DNA of 12,589 nucleotides, from contig CAJUPK010000066.1 of assembly GCA_910588415.1 (NCBI GenBank), forward strand, positions 1-12,589, in the 5' to 3' direction. This document shows positions 6,455 to 12,073 of this stretch, one piece after another. The position numbers and the translations under genes were made by a program. This DNA comes from an uncultured Oscillospiraceae bacterium. Lineage in GTDB: Bacteria; Bacillota; Clostridia; Oscillospirales; Acutalibacteraceae. How positions within the stretch are numbered: the stretch's first letter is position 1; the number at the start of each line of letters is the position of its first letter. The notes beneath the pieces were generated by a model. The model had not been told where the DNA came from, searched no databases, and saw only the letters and a list, made by a program, of their open reading frames with translations.

Positions 6455-7171
6455 ATGAGTTTTCCGGAACAACTGAAGGCTGCCCGGACAGCGGCTGGCT
6501 TAACCCAGGCCCACATGGCCCGGCAGCTGGGGGTGGACAAGACCACCTATTCGGGCTATGAGACAGGCCGCCGCCAGCCGGACCTGCTCAAGCTGCGGCA
6601 GATGATTCAGCTGCTGGAGGTTTCCGCTGGCCAGCTGCTGGAAACCGCCCCGGGCGACCATCCCACCCCCCAGGAACTGGCGGGGCTGCGGAAGTACCGC
6701 CTGCTGGACGTACACGGCCGGGAGCTGGTGCAGCTGGTTTTGGATAAAGAGTACCAGCGCATGACCCGCCGGGAAAATCTGGAGCGGGAGACCCAGGGCT
6801 GGGTCACTTACATCAACTGCTATGACCTGGCTGTCAGCGCTGGCACAGGCGAGCCCTGGACAGACAGCGCCTACAAGACCCGGCTGGAGGTGCCCGAGGA
6901 GCTGGTGCCCAAACGGGCCCATTTCTGCGTGCGGGTCAATGGCAGCAGCATGGAACCCGCCTACCGGGACGGGGACATTGTGTTTGTCGAGCGCACGGAA
7001 ACAGGCGTCAGCGAGGGGGAGATCGGCATTTTCTTCCTGAACGGCGATGGCTACATCAAGCGCCTGGGCCACGGGGAGCTGGTGTCCCTGAATCCCCGCT
7101 ATGGGCCCATCTCCCTTCAGGAGGACGACGATTTCCGCTGCCAGGGCCGGGTGCTGGGCAAGCTGGAATAG
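6455..7171 (+). CDS. XRE/S24 family transcriptional repressor with LexA-like autoprotease domain
   Basis: This 238-aa protein begins with an XRE helix-turn-helix (about residues 5-60, with LTQAHMARQLGVDKTTYSGYE). A linker and an S24 peptidase-like domain follow. The autocleavage machinery looks complete: an Ala129-Gly130 site in DLAVSAGTGE, nucleophile Ser165 in NGSSMEPAYRDGD, and general base Lys202 in DGYIKRL. Such CI-like repressors hold phage or mobile-element promoters off until activated RecA triggers self-cleavage. Start ATG 6455 follows AAGGAGGG. No convincing promoter lies immediately upstream, so it may depend on P1/P2 at 5674-5737. Likely targets are the divergent palindromes there. 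It is followed by a very strong terminator. Confidence 0.9.
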   Translation: MSFPEQLKAARTAAGLTQAHMARQLGVDKTTYSGYETGRRQPDLLKLRQMIQLLEVSAGQLLETAPGDHPTPQELAGLRKYRLLDVHGRELVQLVLDKEYQRMTRRENLERETQGWVTYINCYDLAVSAGTGEPWTDSAYKTRLEVPEELVPKRAHFCVRVNGSSMEPAYRDGDIVFVERTETGVSEGEIGIFFLNGDGYIKRLGHGELVSLNPRYGPISLQEDDDFRCQGRVLGKLE

Positions 7172-7206
7172 AACCCTGCCCGCTGGCGTAAAACAGGACA
7201 AAAAGG

Positions 7207-7267
7207 GCCCCCGCCTGTCTATAGAGTTTGTTTTAAAACAGACTCTATAGACAGGCGGGGGGCTTTT
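7207..7267 (+). terminator. exceptionally long intrinsic terminator after the S24 gene
   Basis: The arm at 7207-7234 (GCCCCCGCCTG... ending GTTTT) pairs with 7235-7263 over about 28 bp, with only one indel and one G-U type pair and virtually no loop. TTTTT follows at 7264-7268. It separates the repressor from the tetR promoter 25 nt downstream. Confidence 0.9.
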
Positions 7268-7292
7268 TGCGCGCAAAAGGGGAGGGCGGGCC

Positions 7293-7340
7293 TTGACAAA
7301 CCGAACGATTGATAGTACAATATAAAAACGATCGATTGTT
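7293..7340 (+). promoter_or_regulatory. tetR promoter with two operator-like palindromes
   Basis: TTGACA (7293-7298), a 17-nt spacer and TACAAT (7316-7321) form the promoter. AACGATTGATAGT (7304-7316) lies in the spacer and AACGATCGATTGTT (7327-7340) at the start site. Both fit AACnATYGATnGT and are near-palindromic, with starts 23 bp apart. This is the classic arrangement for autorepression by a TetR dimer. Confidence 0.75.
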
Positions 7341-7357
7341 AGGAAAGGAGAAATCCC

Positions 7358-8011
7358 ATGGACCACCCAGCTGGCGGCATAAAAAGAGGCCGCCCTTCAC
7401 AGGACGGCGGCAGGCGGCCCCTGACCCGGGACCGGATTTTGTGGGAAGCGCTGGAGCTGTTCTCCCGGCAGGGCTATGGGGCTGTTTCCGTGCGGGACAT
7501 TGCCCGGGCCGTGGGCATCAAGGAGAGCTCCCTGTACAGCCATTTTACCGGAAAGCGGGAGATTTTCGACGCGCTGGTGGATATCTGCTGGCAAAAAGCG
7601 AAAGACTACTTCCATGGCAGCGGCCTGCCCTTTTCCGGCCAGGAGGACCTCTCGGTGTTTTACCGCCAGGGCGGAGACCTGGAAGAGGCCCTGCTTCAAA
7701 CCTTCGGTTACTTTTTTCAAGACCCCTGGAACACCCGGTTCCGGCGGCTGCTGGCCATCGAACGGTTCCACGACGCCAAAGCCGGGGAGCTGTACCGCCA
7801 GCTGTTCTGCCAGTACCCCATGCAGGTGCAGGCAGCCATATTTGCCGGACTGGCAGACGCCGGGCTGTTTTGCCGGAGGGACCCCCAGGCCCTGGCCCTG
7901 GAATTTTACGGCGGGGTCTATCTGCTGCTTGACCTGTGCGGCAGCTGGGAGGAGGCTCAGCCCCGGCTGCTGGCCCACATCCGGCTGTTCAGAGAGCAGC
8001 AGGCCCTATAG
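7358..8011 (+). CDS. TetR/AcrR family transcriptional regulator
   Basis: This 217-aa protein has a basic N-terminal tail (KRGRP) and a TetR DNA-binding domain at about residues 23-70: RDRILWEALELFSRQGYGAVSVRDIARAVGIKESSLYSHF. The C-terminal ligand domain is helical and divergent, so the inducer is unknown. Start ATG 7358 follows AAAGGAG. The next gene, a flavodoxin, begins 56 nt later on the same strand without an intervening terminator. The regulator probably controls both itself and the flavodoxin through the two boxes at 7304-7340. No truncation is seen. Confidence 0.92.
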   Translation: MDHPAGGIKRGRPSQDGGRRPLTRDRILWEALELFSRQGYGAVSVRDIARAVGIKESSLYSHFTGKREIFDALVDICWQKAKDYFHGSGLPFSGQEDLSVFYRQGGDLEEALLQTFGYFFQDPWNTRFRRLLAIERFHDAKAGELYRQLFCQYPMQVQAAIFAGLADAGLFCRRDPQALALEFYGGVYLLLDLCGSWEEAQPRLLAHIRLFREQQAL

Positions 8012-8067
8012 GCCCGGCGGGAATATCCGCACCCAAAGAAACCCTTACCCATGCAAAAGGAGACTCT

Positions 8068-8604
8068 ATGAAAACTCTGATTATCTACTGCTCAAAAACA
8101 GGCTTTACCCGCAAGTATGCCCAGTGGCTGCGGGAGGACCTGGACTGCGACTGCGTGCCCTTCCGCGAGAGGACCTCGGCAGACCTGTCCCAATACCAGG
8201 CTGTGGCCTTTGGGGCTGGCTGCTATATTGGCAGGATCCACAAGCTGGGCTGGTTCAAAAAGCAGCTGCCTAAGCTGCGGGGCAAGCGGGCCGCGGTGTT
8301 TTTCACTGGGGCCATGCCTCCAGCTGCCCCGGACGTGCTGCGGCTGGAACGGGAGAATTTTACCCCGGAGGAGCTGGCAGTGCTGCGGCCCTTTTACCTG
8401 CAGGGCGGCCTGAACTATGGGGGCATGAACCCCGTGGACCGGCTGCTGATGGCTGTTTTCCGCAAGACGCTGAAGGCAAAGGCCAGCTCCCCCAAGGAGA
8501 AGATCATGCTGCAAAACATCCAGCAGTCCTTTGACAAAACAGACCGGGCCGCCCTGAAGCCCCTGGAGGACTTTTTGGCTGGCAGGGAGCCCCAGCCCCG
8601 CTGA
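8068..8604 (+). CDS. flavodoxin domain protein (HemG-like / Flavodoxin_5)
   Basis: This 178-aa protein has a flavodoxin fold beginning MKTLIIYCSKTGFTRKYA, in which SKTGFT (residues 9-14) is the FMN phosphate-binding loop. The segment VAFGAGCYIGRIHKLGWF resembles the second FMN loop of menaquinone-dependent protoporphyrinogen oxidase-like flavodoxins. It would be a cytoplasmic FMN electron carrier or small oxidoreductase; haem synthesis is not implied by the context. Start ATG 8068 follows AAAAGGAG. It is co-oriented with the TetR gene and likely its regulatory target. No terminator with a T-run is obvious before the convergent lexA gene. Confidence 0.85.
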   Translation: MKTLIIYCSKTGFTRKYAQWLREDLDCDCVPFRERTSADLSQYQAVAFGAGCYIGRIHKLGWFKKQLPKLRGKRAAVFFTGAMPPAAPDVLRLERENFTPEELAVLRPFYLQGGLNYGGMNPVDRLLMAVFRKTLKAKASSPKEKIMLQNIQQSFDKTDRAALKPLEDFLAGREPQPR

Positions 8605-8702
8605 CCTGCCCGCCCAGGCGGCACCGTGGGGCAGAGGGGATTTCGCCAGGCAGAAGGGGAAAGCGGCGCACGTTTCCCTGGCTTTGGGATGGCTCCCGGC
8701 TG

Positions 8703-9284
8703 TCAGTAGTATCGCACCACGGCCACCACCCGGCCCAAAAGGGAGGCGTGGTCTGAGTAGATGGGCTCAAAGTCGGGATTTTCCGGCTGCAGGCGCACCC
8801 CGTCCGGCTCCCGGAACAGGCGCTTCACGGTGGCTTCGTCGTCAATCATGGCCACCACAATCTCCCCGTCGTCCGCGGTGGGCACCTTTTCCGCCACCAC
8901 ATAGTCCCCGTCCAGAATACCAGCGTCCCGCATACTCAGGCCCACCACATGCAGGGCGAACAGCTCCTTGCCCTCCTTGTGGGGGAAGGGGATGTACCCC
9001 TCAATGTCCTCCACGGCCAAAATGGGCACGCCAGCGGTCACCCGGCCTAAGATGGGCACCTGGGCCGTGGGCTGGCTGCCTTCAATGCGGATGGAACGGT
9101 TCAGGCCCGCCTCCCGGACGATATAGCCCAGCCGCTCCAAAGTCTTCAGATGGGCATGGACCGTAGAGGTGGACCGCAGGCCAGTGGCAGCGCAGATCTC
9201 CCGCACCGTGGGCGGCACCCCGCCGGGCGTGGTCTTTTTGATGTACTCATACACCTTTTGCTGGCTTTTCGTCAAACCTTCCAT
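8703..9284 (-). CDS. lexA: LexA, SOS response repressor and autoprotease
   Basis: This 193-aa protein of normal length has a winged-helix DNA-binding domain (LTKSQQKVYEYI, then PPTVREICAATGLRSTSTVHAHLKTLERLGYI). The S24 domain follows, with cleavage site Ala84-Gly85 (GRVTAGVP), Ser117 (VGLSMRD) and Lys154 (ATVKRLF). LexA represses DNA-damage genes until RecA filaments induce self-cleavage. I start at ATG 9284 because GGGAGG sits 7 nt upstream; a longer frame from 9341 runs into a repeat unit. I found no GAAC-N4-GTTC box upstream, so autorepression cannot be shown from this sequence. The adjacent 1 kb upstream is repeat-rich. Confidence 0.97.
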   Translation of the reverse strand: MEGLTKSQQKVYEYIKKTTPGGVPPTVREICAATGLRSTSTVHAHLKTLERLGYIVREAGLNRSIRIEGSQPTAQVPILGRVTAGVPILAVEDIEGYIPFPHKEGKELFALHVVGLSMRDAGILDGDYVVAEKVPTADDGEIVVAMIDDEATVKRLFREPDGVRLQPENPDFEPIYSDHASLLGRVVAVVRYY

Positions 9285-9346
9285 TACTTGGCCTCCCGTA
9301 CATATTTTAAAAAACATCTTTTGACATTGGGCTTCGCCCAAGTCAC

Positions 9347-9408
9347 GGAGTTTCCCACCTTTGCACGAAGCGCTCGCTTTTGCTGCGCAAAAGTACGAGG
9401 AAAACTCC
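9347..9408 (+). repeat. GGAGTTT...AAACTCC repeat unit, copy B
   Basis: This 62-nt unit has an internal 7-bp hairpin CTTTTGC/GCAAAAG (9377-9393, TGC loop). It is immediately preceded by TTGGGC/GCCCAA (9327-9341, TTC loop), the counterpart of the TTGCC/GGCAA hairpins near copy A. It is closely similar to copy D on the other strand. Confidence 0.7.
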
Positions 9409-9533
9409 TACCCAGGCGGTTTTGGGGCAGCTGGGTGGTATAAGGGACGGTTCTATGTTGGCTGGACGGCAGCCAGTATAGAACCACTACATCCTACCAC
9501 TCAGCTGCCATAGGTCCACCAGGGTAGGAGTTT
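9402..9533. repeat. 132-nt nested long hairpin
   Basis: Three stems nest one inside another: AAACTCCTACCC (9402-9413) with GGGTAGGAGTTT (9522-9533); 9426-9440 with 9495-9509 (15 bp, one G-U); and 9449-9464 with 9470-9485 (16 bp, two G-U, loop GACGG). Four further GG/CC pairs lie between the first two stems. About 47 base pairs in total. The outer stem is built from the end of copy B and the start of copy C of the repeat unit. Confidence 0.75.
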
Positions 9534-9580
9534 CGTCTGCATTTTCTGAAGGCAATGTCGCCGTGAAGAGAGAAAACTCC
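9527..9580 (-). repeat. GGAGTTT...AAACTCC repeat unit, copy C, inverted
   Basis: This 54-nt unit is bounded by GGAGTTTCGTC and GAGAAAACTCC. Read on the - strand it contains CGACATTGCCTTC, matching part of copy A. It is shorter than the other copies and lacks the CTTTTGC hairpin. Confidence 0.55.
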
Positions 9581-9643
9581 CTGTACACGGCCCTATAAGC
9601 TATATTCACTATCCCGGTCCCTGCCGTGTACATTATACCACAA
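9565..9643 (+). repeat. 79-nt direct repeat, first copy
   Basis: Identical over 79 nt to 9698-9776. Inside, TGTACACGGC (9582-9591) and GCCGTGTACA (9623-9632) form a perfect 10-bp inverted repeat around a 31-nt AT-richer centre. Confidence 0.95.
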
Positions 9644-9650
9644 AGGTGCG

Positions 9651-9713
9651 GGATGTTTTCTCTGTACTTTTGCGAAGCAAAAGCGAGCGCTTCGCGCGAA
9701 GAGAGAAAACTCC
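9651..9713 (-). repeat. GGAGTTT...AAACTCC repeat unit, copy D, inverted
   Basis: On the - strand this 63-nt unit aligns along its whole length with copy B. It includes CGAAGCGCTCGCTTTTGC and the GCAAAAGTAC arm, with loop GAA on the + strand (9667-9683). It partly overlaps the second 79-nt repeat. Confidence 0.7.
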
Positions 9714-9776
9714 CTGTACACGGCCCTATAAGCTATATTCACTATCCCGGTCCCTGCCGTGTACATTATACCACAA
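9698..9776 (+). repeat. 79-nt direct repeat, second copy
   Basis: Perfect copy of 9565-9643, offset by 133 bp. The inner inverted repeat lies at 9715-9724 and 9756-9765. The identity implies a recent duplication or ongoing homogenisation. Confidence 0.95.
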
Positions 9777-10066
9777 TTCCTCCCAAAATGCAAAACGAAT
9801 GTTTGCAAATTGAAAAGATTTTTTACCAACCGCCAGGCGGGCCGCCTAGCGGCTGGCGTGCCCCTGCTGGGTCTGGAGCGCGCCTGGAACACGCTGGGAA
9901 AAGTTCACAAATGGGGCGGAAAATGTTTCCGGTTTATTCATAGGCCCGTAACAACTGAAAAGGGAACCTGCGCTATAATAACAGCGTACTCGAAAGAAAT
10001 GGACCGCACCTTTTCTTTGAGATACATGTTCTACCCTCCTCAATAATACCCCTCAAGCACAACGGG
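9777..10066. other. gene-free stretch with small hairpins and a possible small RNA
   Basis: No convincing gene is present. Visible items are a nested hairpin at 9831-9858 (CGCCA/TGGCG outside, GCCGC/GCGGC inside), CGGAAA/TTTCCG with ATG loop (9917-9931), a TATAAT at 9974-9979 without a good -35 box, and a 10-bp stem CTC(G)AAAGAAA / TTTCTTTGAG (9989-9999 with 10012-10021). The terminator at 10067-10091 closes the region. Confidence 0.4.
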
Positions 10067-10091
10067 AAGAGCCGGTCTGTCCGGCTCTTTT
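10067..10091 (+). terminator. intrinsic terminator with no gene upstream
   Basis: AAGAGCCGG (10067-10075) pairs with CCGGCTCTT (10081-10089) around TCTGT, followed by more T residues. No + strand coding region lies before it, so it probably ends a non-coding transcript. Confidence 0.8.
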
Positions 10092-10196
10092 CTGCGTTTA
10101 GAACCTGGCTACGGCAGTATTCCGTCGGGCGCTCTCCGGTTTATGCCCAGCGGTTTCCTGCCGCCCCTGTTTTTTATGGGCAGGACCCCTGTTTTT

Positions 10197-10226
10197 GCAT
10201 AATGCCTTCCTTTTCCGGCCAGAATA
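10197..10226 (+). promoter_or_regulatory. sigma-F-like forespore promoter
   Basis: GCATA (10197-10201), a 15-nt spacer and GGCCAGAATA (10217-10226) match the sigma-F consensus (GYATA, about 15-16 nt, GGNNANAHTR). The predicted start is about 35 nt before ATG 10270. No sigma-A-like promoter was noticed here. Confidence 0.6.
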
Positions 10227-10269
10227 CTGGTTGCAAGCACACCAGTCAACCTGAAAGGAAGGTATCAAT

Positions 10270-11076
10270 ATGAACGGAAAGCGCTTTTCTGAAAGCAAGG
10301 CCCGGCGCAACGGGTTTTATCTGGCCCTGGCCGTCTGCCTGGTGGCAGTAGGCATTGCCGCCTGGAGTACCTTTGACGCGGTGCAGGGGTACATGGCGGC
10401 TACCGGCACGGAATCCCAGACTCCGGTGGACGACGACCCAGAGGCCCCCCGCACCCCGGCGCCCACCGCCAGGCCCTCGGCCAGCGGGACCAAGCCTGCG
10501 GCCCCCACAGCGGCCCCGGCGGCAACGCCCCAGCCTGCCGCGCCTACTCCGGCGCCCAGTGTAGCTCCCCAGGCAACCCCGGCCCCGGCTGCTGTGGACC
10601 CGGACCCAGAGCCGGAGGAGGAGGCGCCCCAGGTGCCTGTCAACGCGCCGATGTATGAGATCAGCGGGGAGATGATTTACCCCCTGGCCTCGAAAGAAGT
10701 GGCCAAAGCGTACAGCTCTGGCGCGCCCATGTACTCCGCTACCATGAAGGACTGGCGCATCCACGCGGGCACGGACCTGTCCGCTGAGAGCGGCGAGCAG
10801 GTGCTGGCCTGCGGCAACGGCATGGTGAAGGAGACCTATACGGACAATATGCTGGGCAATGTGGTGTGGATTGAACACGGGGACTACGACTTCTATTACT
10901 GCGGCCTGGGAGAGAACTTCCTGGTAGAGCCAGGGGATGTGGTCACCATGGGACAGGCCATTGGCTCTGTTACGGCGGTACCAGGCGAATCCGCGGACCA
11001 GCCCCACCTGCACCTGGAGGTGCGCCGGGATTCCTCCTACTTGGACCCGCAGACCGTAATCGAGGGAGAAAACTGA
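10270..11076 (+). CDS. spoIIQ: SpoIIQ-like LytM/M23 domain protein
   Basis: This 268-aa protein has a short basic cytoplasmic end, one membrane segment (residues 16-34), a Pro/Ala/Thr-rich linker (about 50-122) and a C-terminal LytM (M23) domain. Zinc-ligand motifs HAGTD (H165, D169) and HLH (246-248) are present. The usual YGHL catalytic His is replaced (YCGL, 210-213), so hydrolase activity is doubtful. The segment MYSATMKDWRIHAGTD resembles SpoIIQ proteins, which bridge forespore and mother cell by binding SpoIIIAH during engulfment. The sigma-F-like promoter supports this. Start ATG 10270 follows AAAGGAAGG. It could instead be a generic M23 envelope protein. Confidence 0.75.
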   Translation: MNGKRFSESKARRNGFYLALAVCLVAVGIAAWSTFDAVQGYMAATGTESQTPVDDDPEAPRTPAPTARPSASGTKPAAPTAAPAATPQPAAPTPAPSVAPQATPAPAAVDPDPEPEEEAPQVPVNAPMYEISGEMIYPLASKEVAKAYSSGAPMYSATMKDWRIHAGTDLSAESGEQVLACGNGMVKETYTDNMLGNVVWIEHGDYDFYYCGLGENFLVEPGDVVTMGQAIGSVTAVPGESADQPHLHLEVRRDSSYLDPQTVIEGEN

Positions 11077-11084
11077 CAGAAACC

Positions 11085-11112
11085 GGGAGGGACCCAAGGC
11101 CCCTCCCTTTTT
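11085..11112 (+). terminator. intrinsic terminator of the SpoIIQ-like gene
   Basis: GGGAGGG (11085-11091) pairs with CCCTCCC (11101-11107), extended inward by CC/GG around CAA after one mismatch, and followed by TTTTT. It lies 8 nt after the stop codon. Confidence 0.85.
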
Positions 11113-11130
11113 GCTGCCGCAAAATTCGTA

Positions 11131-11145
11131 TCCCCCTCTGGGGGA
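11131..11145. repeat. perfect hairpin TCCCCC/GGGGGA with TCT loop
   Basis: A 6-bp stem with a 3-nt loop lies between the SpoIIQ-like gene and yaaA, without a T-run. It is the same style of triloop hairpin seen in the other intergenic stretches. Confidence 0.45.
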
Positions 11146-11272
11146 CGCATGAGCGATAGACGCTTTCAGCCATACGCCGGGCTGTGAAAACCTGCGGAGG
11201 GCAGGGGGGCAGCAGGCCCCTGGGAGGGGACGGCCTGGCCAGGGAAGCCCCAGGAAAAAGACGCGGCTGGTG

Positions 11273-11301
11273 TTGCGCTTTGCCGGCAAATCTGCTATAC
11301 T
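11273..11301 (+). promoter_or_regulatory. extended -10 promoter for yaaA-bcp
   Basis: TTGCGC (11273-11278), a 17-nt spacer and TGCTATACT (11293-11301) give an extended -10 promoter. The start would be about 20 nt before the yaaA ATG. No clear PerR-type box is visible. Confidence 0.7.
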
Positions 11302-11325
11302 GAAAGGGACGAAAGGGGGCGCTCT

Positions 11326-12072
11326 ATGCGGATTATTGTCTCTCCGGCCAAGAAGATGAAGGTGGACACAGACAGCCTTCCGGTGGAGGGCCTGCCCCGG
11401 TTTTTGCCCCAGACAGAGCAGCTGCTGGCCGCGCTCCGGGCCATGGGCCCCCAGGAGCTGCAGGCCCTTTGGAAGTGCAGCGGCAGCATTGCCCAGCAGA
11501 ACCTGGACCGCCTGGCCTCTATGGACCTGCGGCAGGGCCTGACCCCAGCGGTCTTGTCCTACGAGGGCATCCAGTACCGCTGCATGGCCCCGGGCGTGAT
11601 GGCAGCCAGGCAGCTGGCCTACCTGCAGGACCGCCTGCGGATCCTGTCCGGGTTTTACGGGATGCTGCGGCCCTTTGACGGCGTGACTCCTTACCGGCTG
11701 GAAATGCAGGCCAGACTGGCGGCTGGCGGAGCCAGGAACCTCTACGGCTTTTGGGGGGACCGGCTGGCCAGGGAGCTGGCGGGGGAATCGGACTGGGTGC
11801 TGAACCTGGCCTCTAAGGAGTACAGCCGGGCCGTGACGCCCTTTTTCCCGGAGGACCGGGTTTTAACCTGCACATTTGGCCAATGGCTGCAGGGGAAGGT
11901 TGTGGAAAAGGGCACCCTGTGCAAAATGGCCCGGGGCCAGATGGTCCGCTGGCTGGCGGAAAACGCGGTGGACAAAAGAGAGGATGTAGCCGGTTTTGGG
12001 GACTTGGACTATCGCTTTGACCCGGCCTTATCCACGGATAATCAATACGTATTCATCAAAGGAGGACGCTGA
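11326..12072 (+). CDS. yaaA: YaaA family peroxide stress protein (DUF328)
   Basis: This 248-aa protein carries the family opening IIVSPAKKM, the central LSGFYGMLRPFDGVTPYRLEM and LNLASKEYSRAV, and the C-terminal end with DYRFDPALSTDNQYVFIK. In Escherichia coli, YaaA limits free intracellular iron during hydrogen peroxide stress and binds DNA. Length is normal for the family. Start ATG 11326 has AAAGGGGG just upstream. The bcp ribosome site GGAGG lies within its last codons and bcp begins 1 nt after its stop, so the two are an operon with a shared antioxidant role. Confidence 0.95.
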   Translation: MRIIVSPAKKMKVDTDSLPVEGLPRFLPQTEQLLAALRAMGPQELQALWKCSGSIAQQNLDRLASMDLRQGLTPAVLSYEGIQYRCMAPGVMAARQLAYLQDRLRILSGFYGMLRPFDGVTPYRLEMQARLAAGGARNLYGFWGDRLARELAGESDWVLNLASKEYSRAVTPFFPEDRVLTCTFGQWLQGKVVEKGTLCKMARGQMVRWLAENAVDKREDVAGFGDLDYRFDPALSTDNQYVFIKGGR

Positions 12073-12073
12073 A

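Noticed and set aside
8605..8702. Terminator between the flavodoxin gene and lexA
   Set aside because: A bulged GCCAGG...GGGAAA / TTTCCCTGGC pairing exists but no T-run follows on either side.
9285..9345. LexA autoregulatory box upstream of lexA
   Set aside because: No GAAC-N4-GTTC match is present in the leader, so none is called.
9565..9776. CRISPR array from the 79-nt repeat
   Set aside because: Only two copies, too long for a CRISPR repeat, the intervening DNA is itself repeat-derived, and there are no cas genes.
9593..9892. 99-codon - strand frame over the direct repeats
   Set aside because: It translates the repeats twice (the same peptide recurs) and has no ribosome site or codon character.
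9974..10092. A known riboswitch or 6S RNA before the SpoIIQ-like gene
   Set aside because: I could not match the stem and loop sequences to any class I know; left as an unassigned possible small RNA.
10246..11289. 347-codon open frame on the - strand over the SpoIIQ-like gene
   Set aside because: It is the mirror of a GC-rich real gene, is extremely rich in Arg/Gly, has no ribosome site and no recognisable domain.
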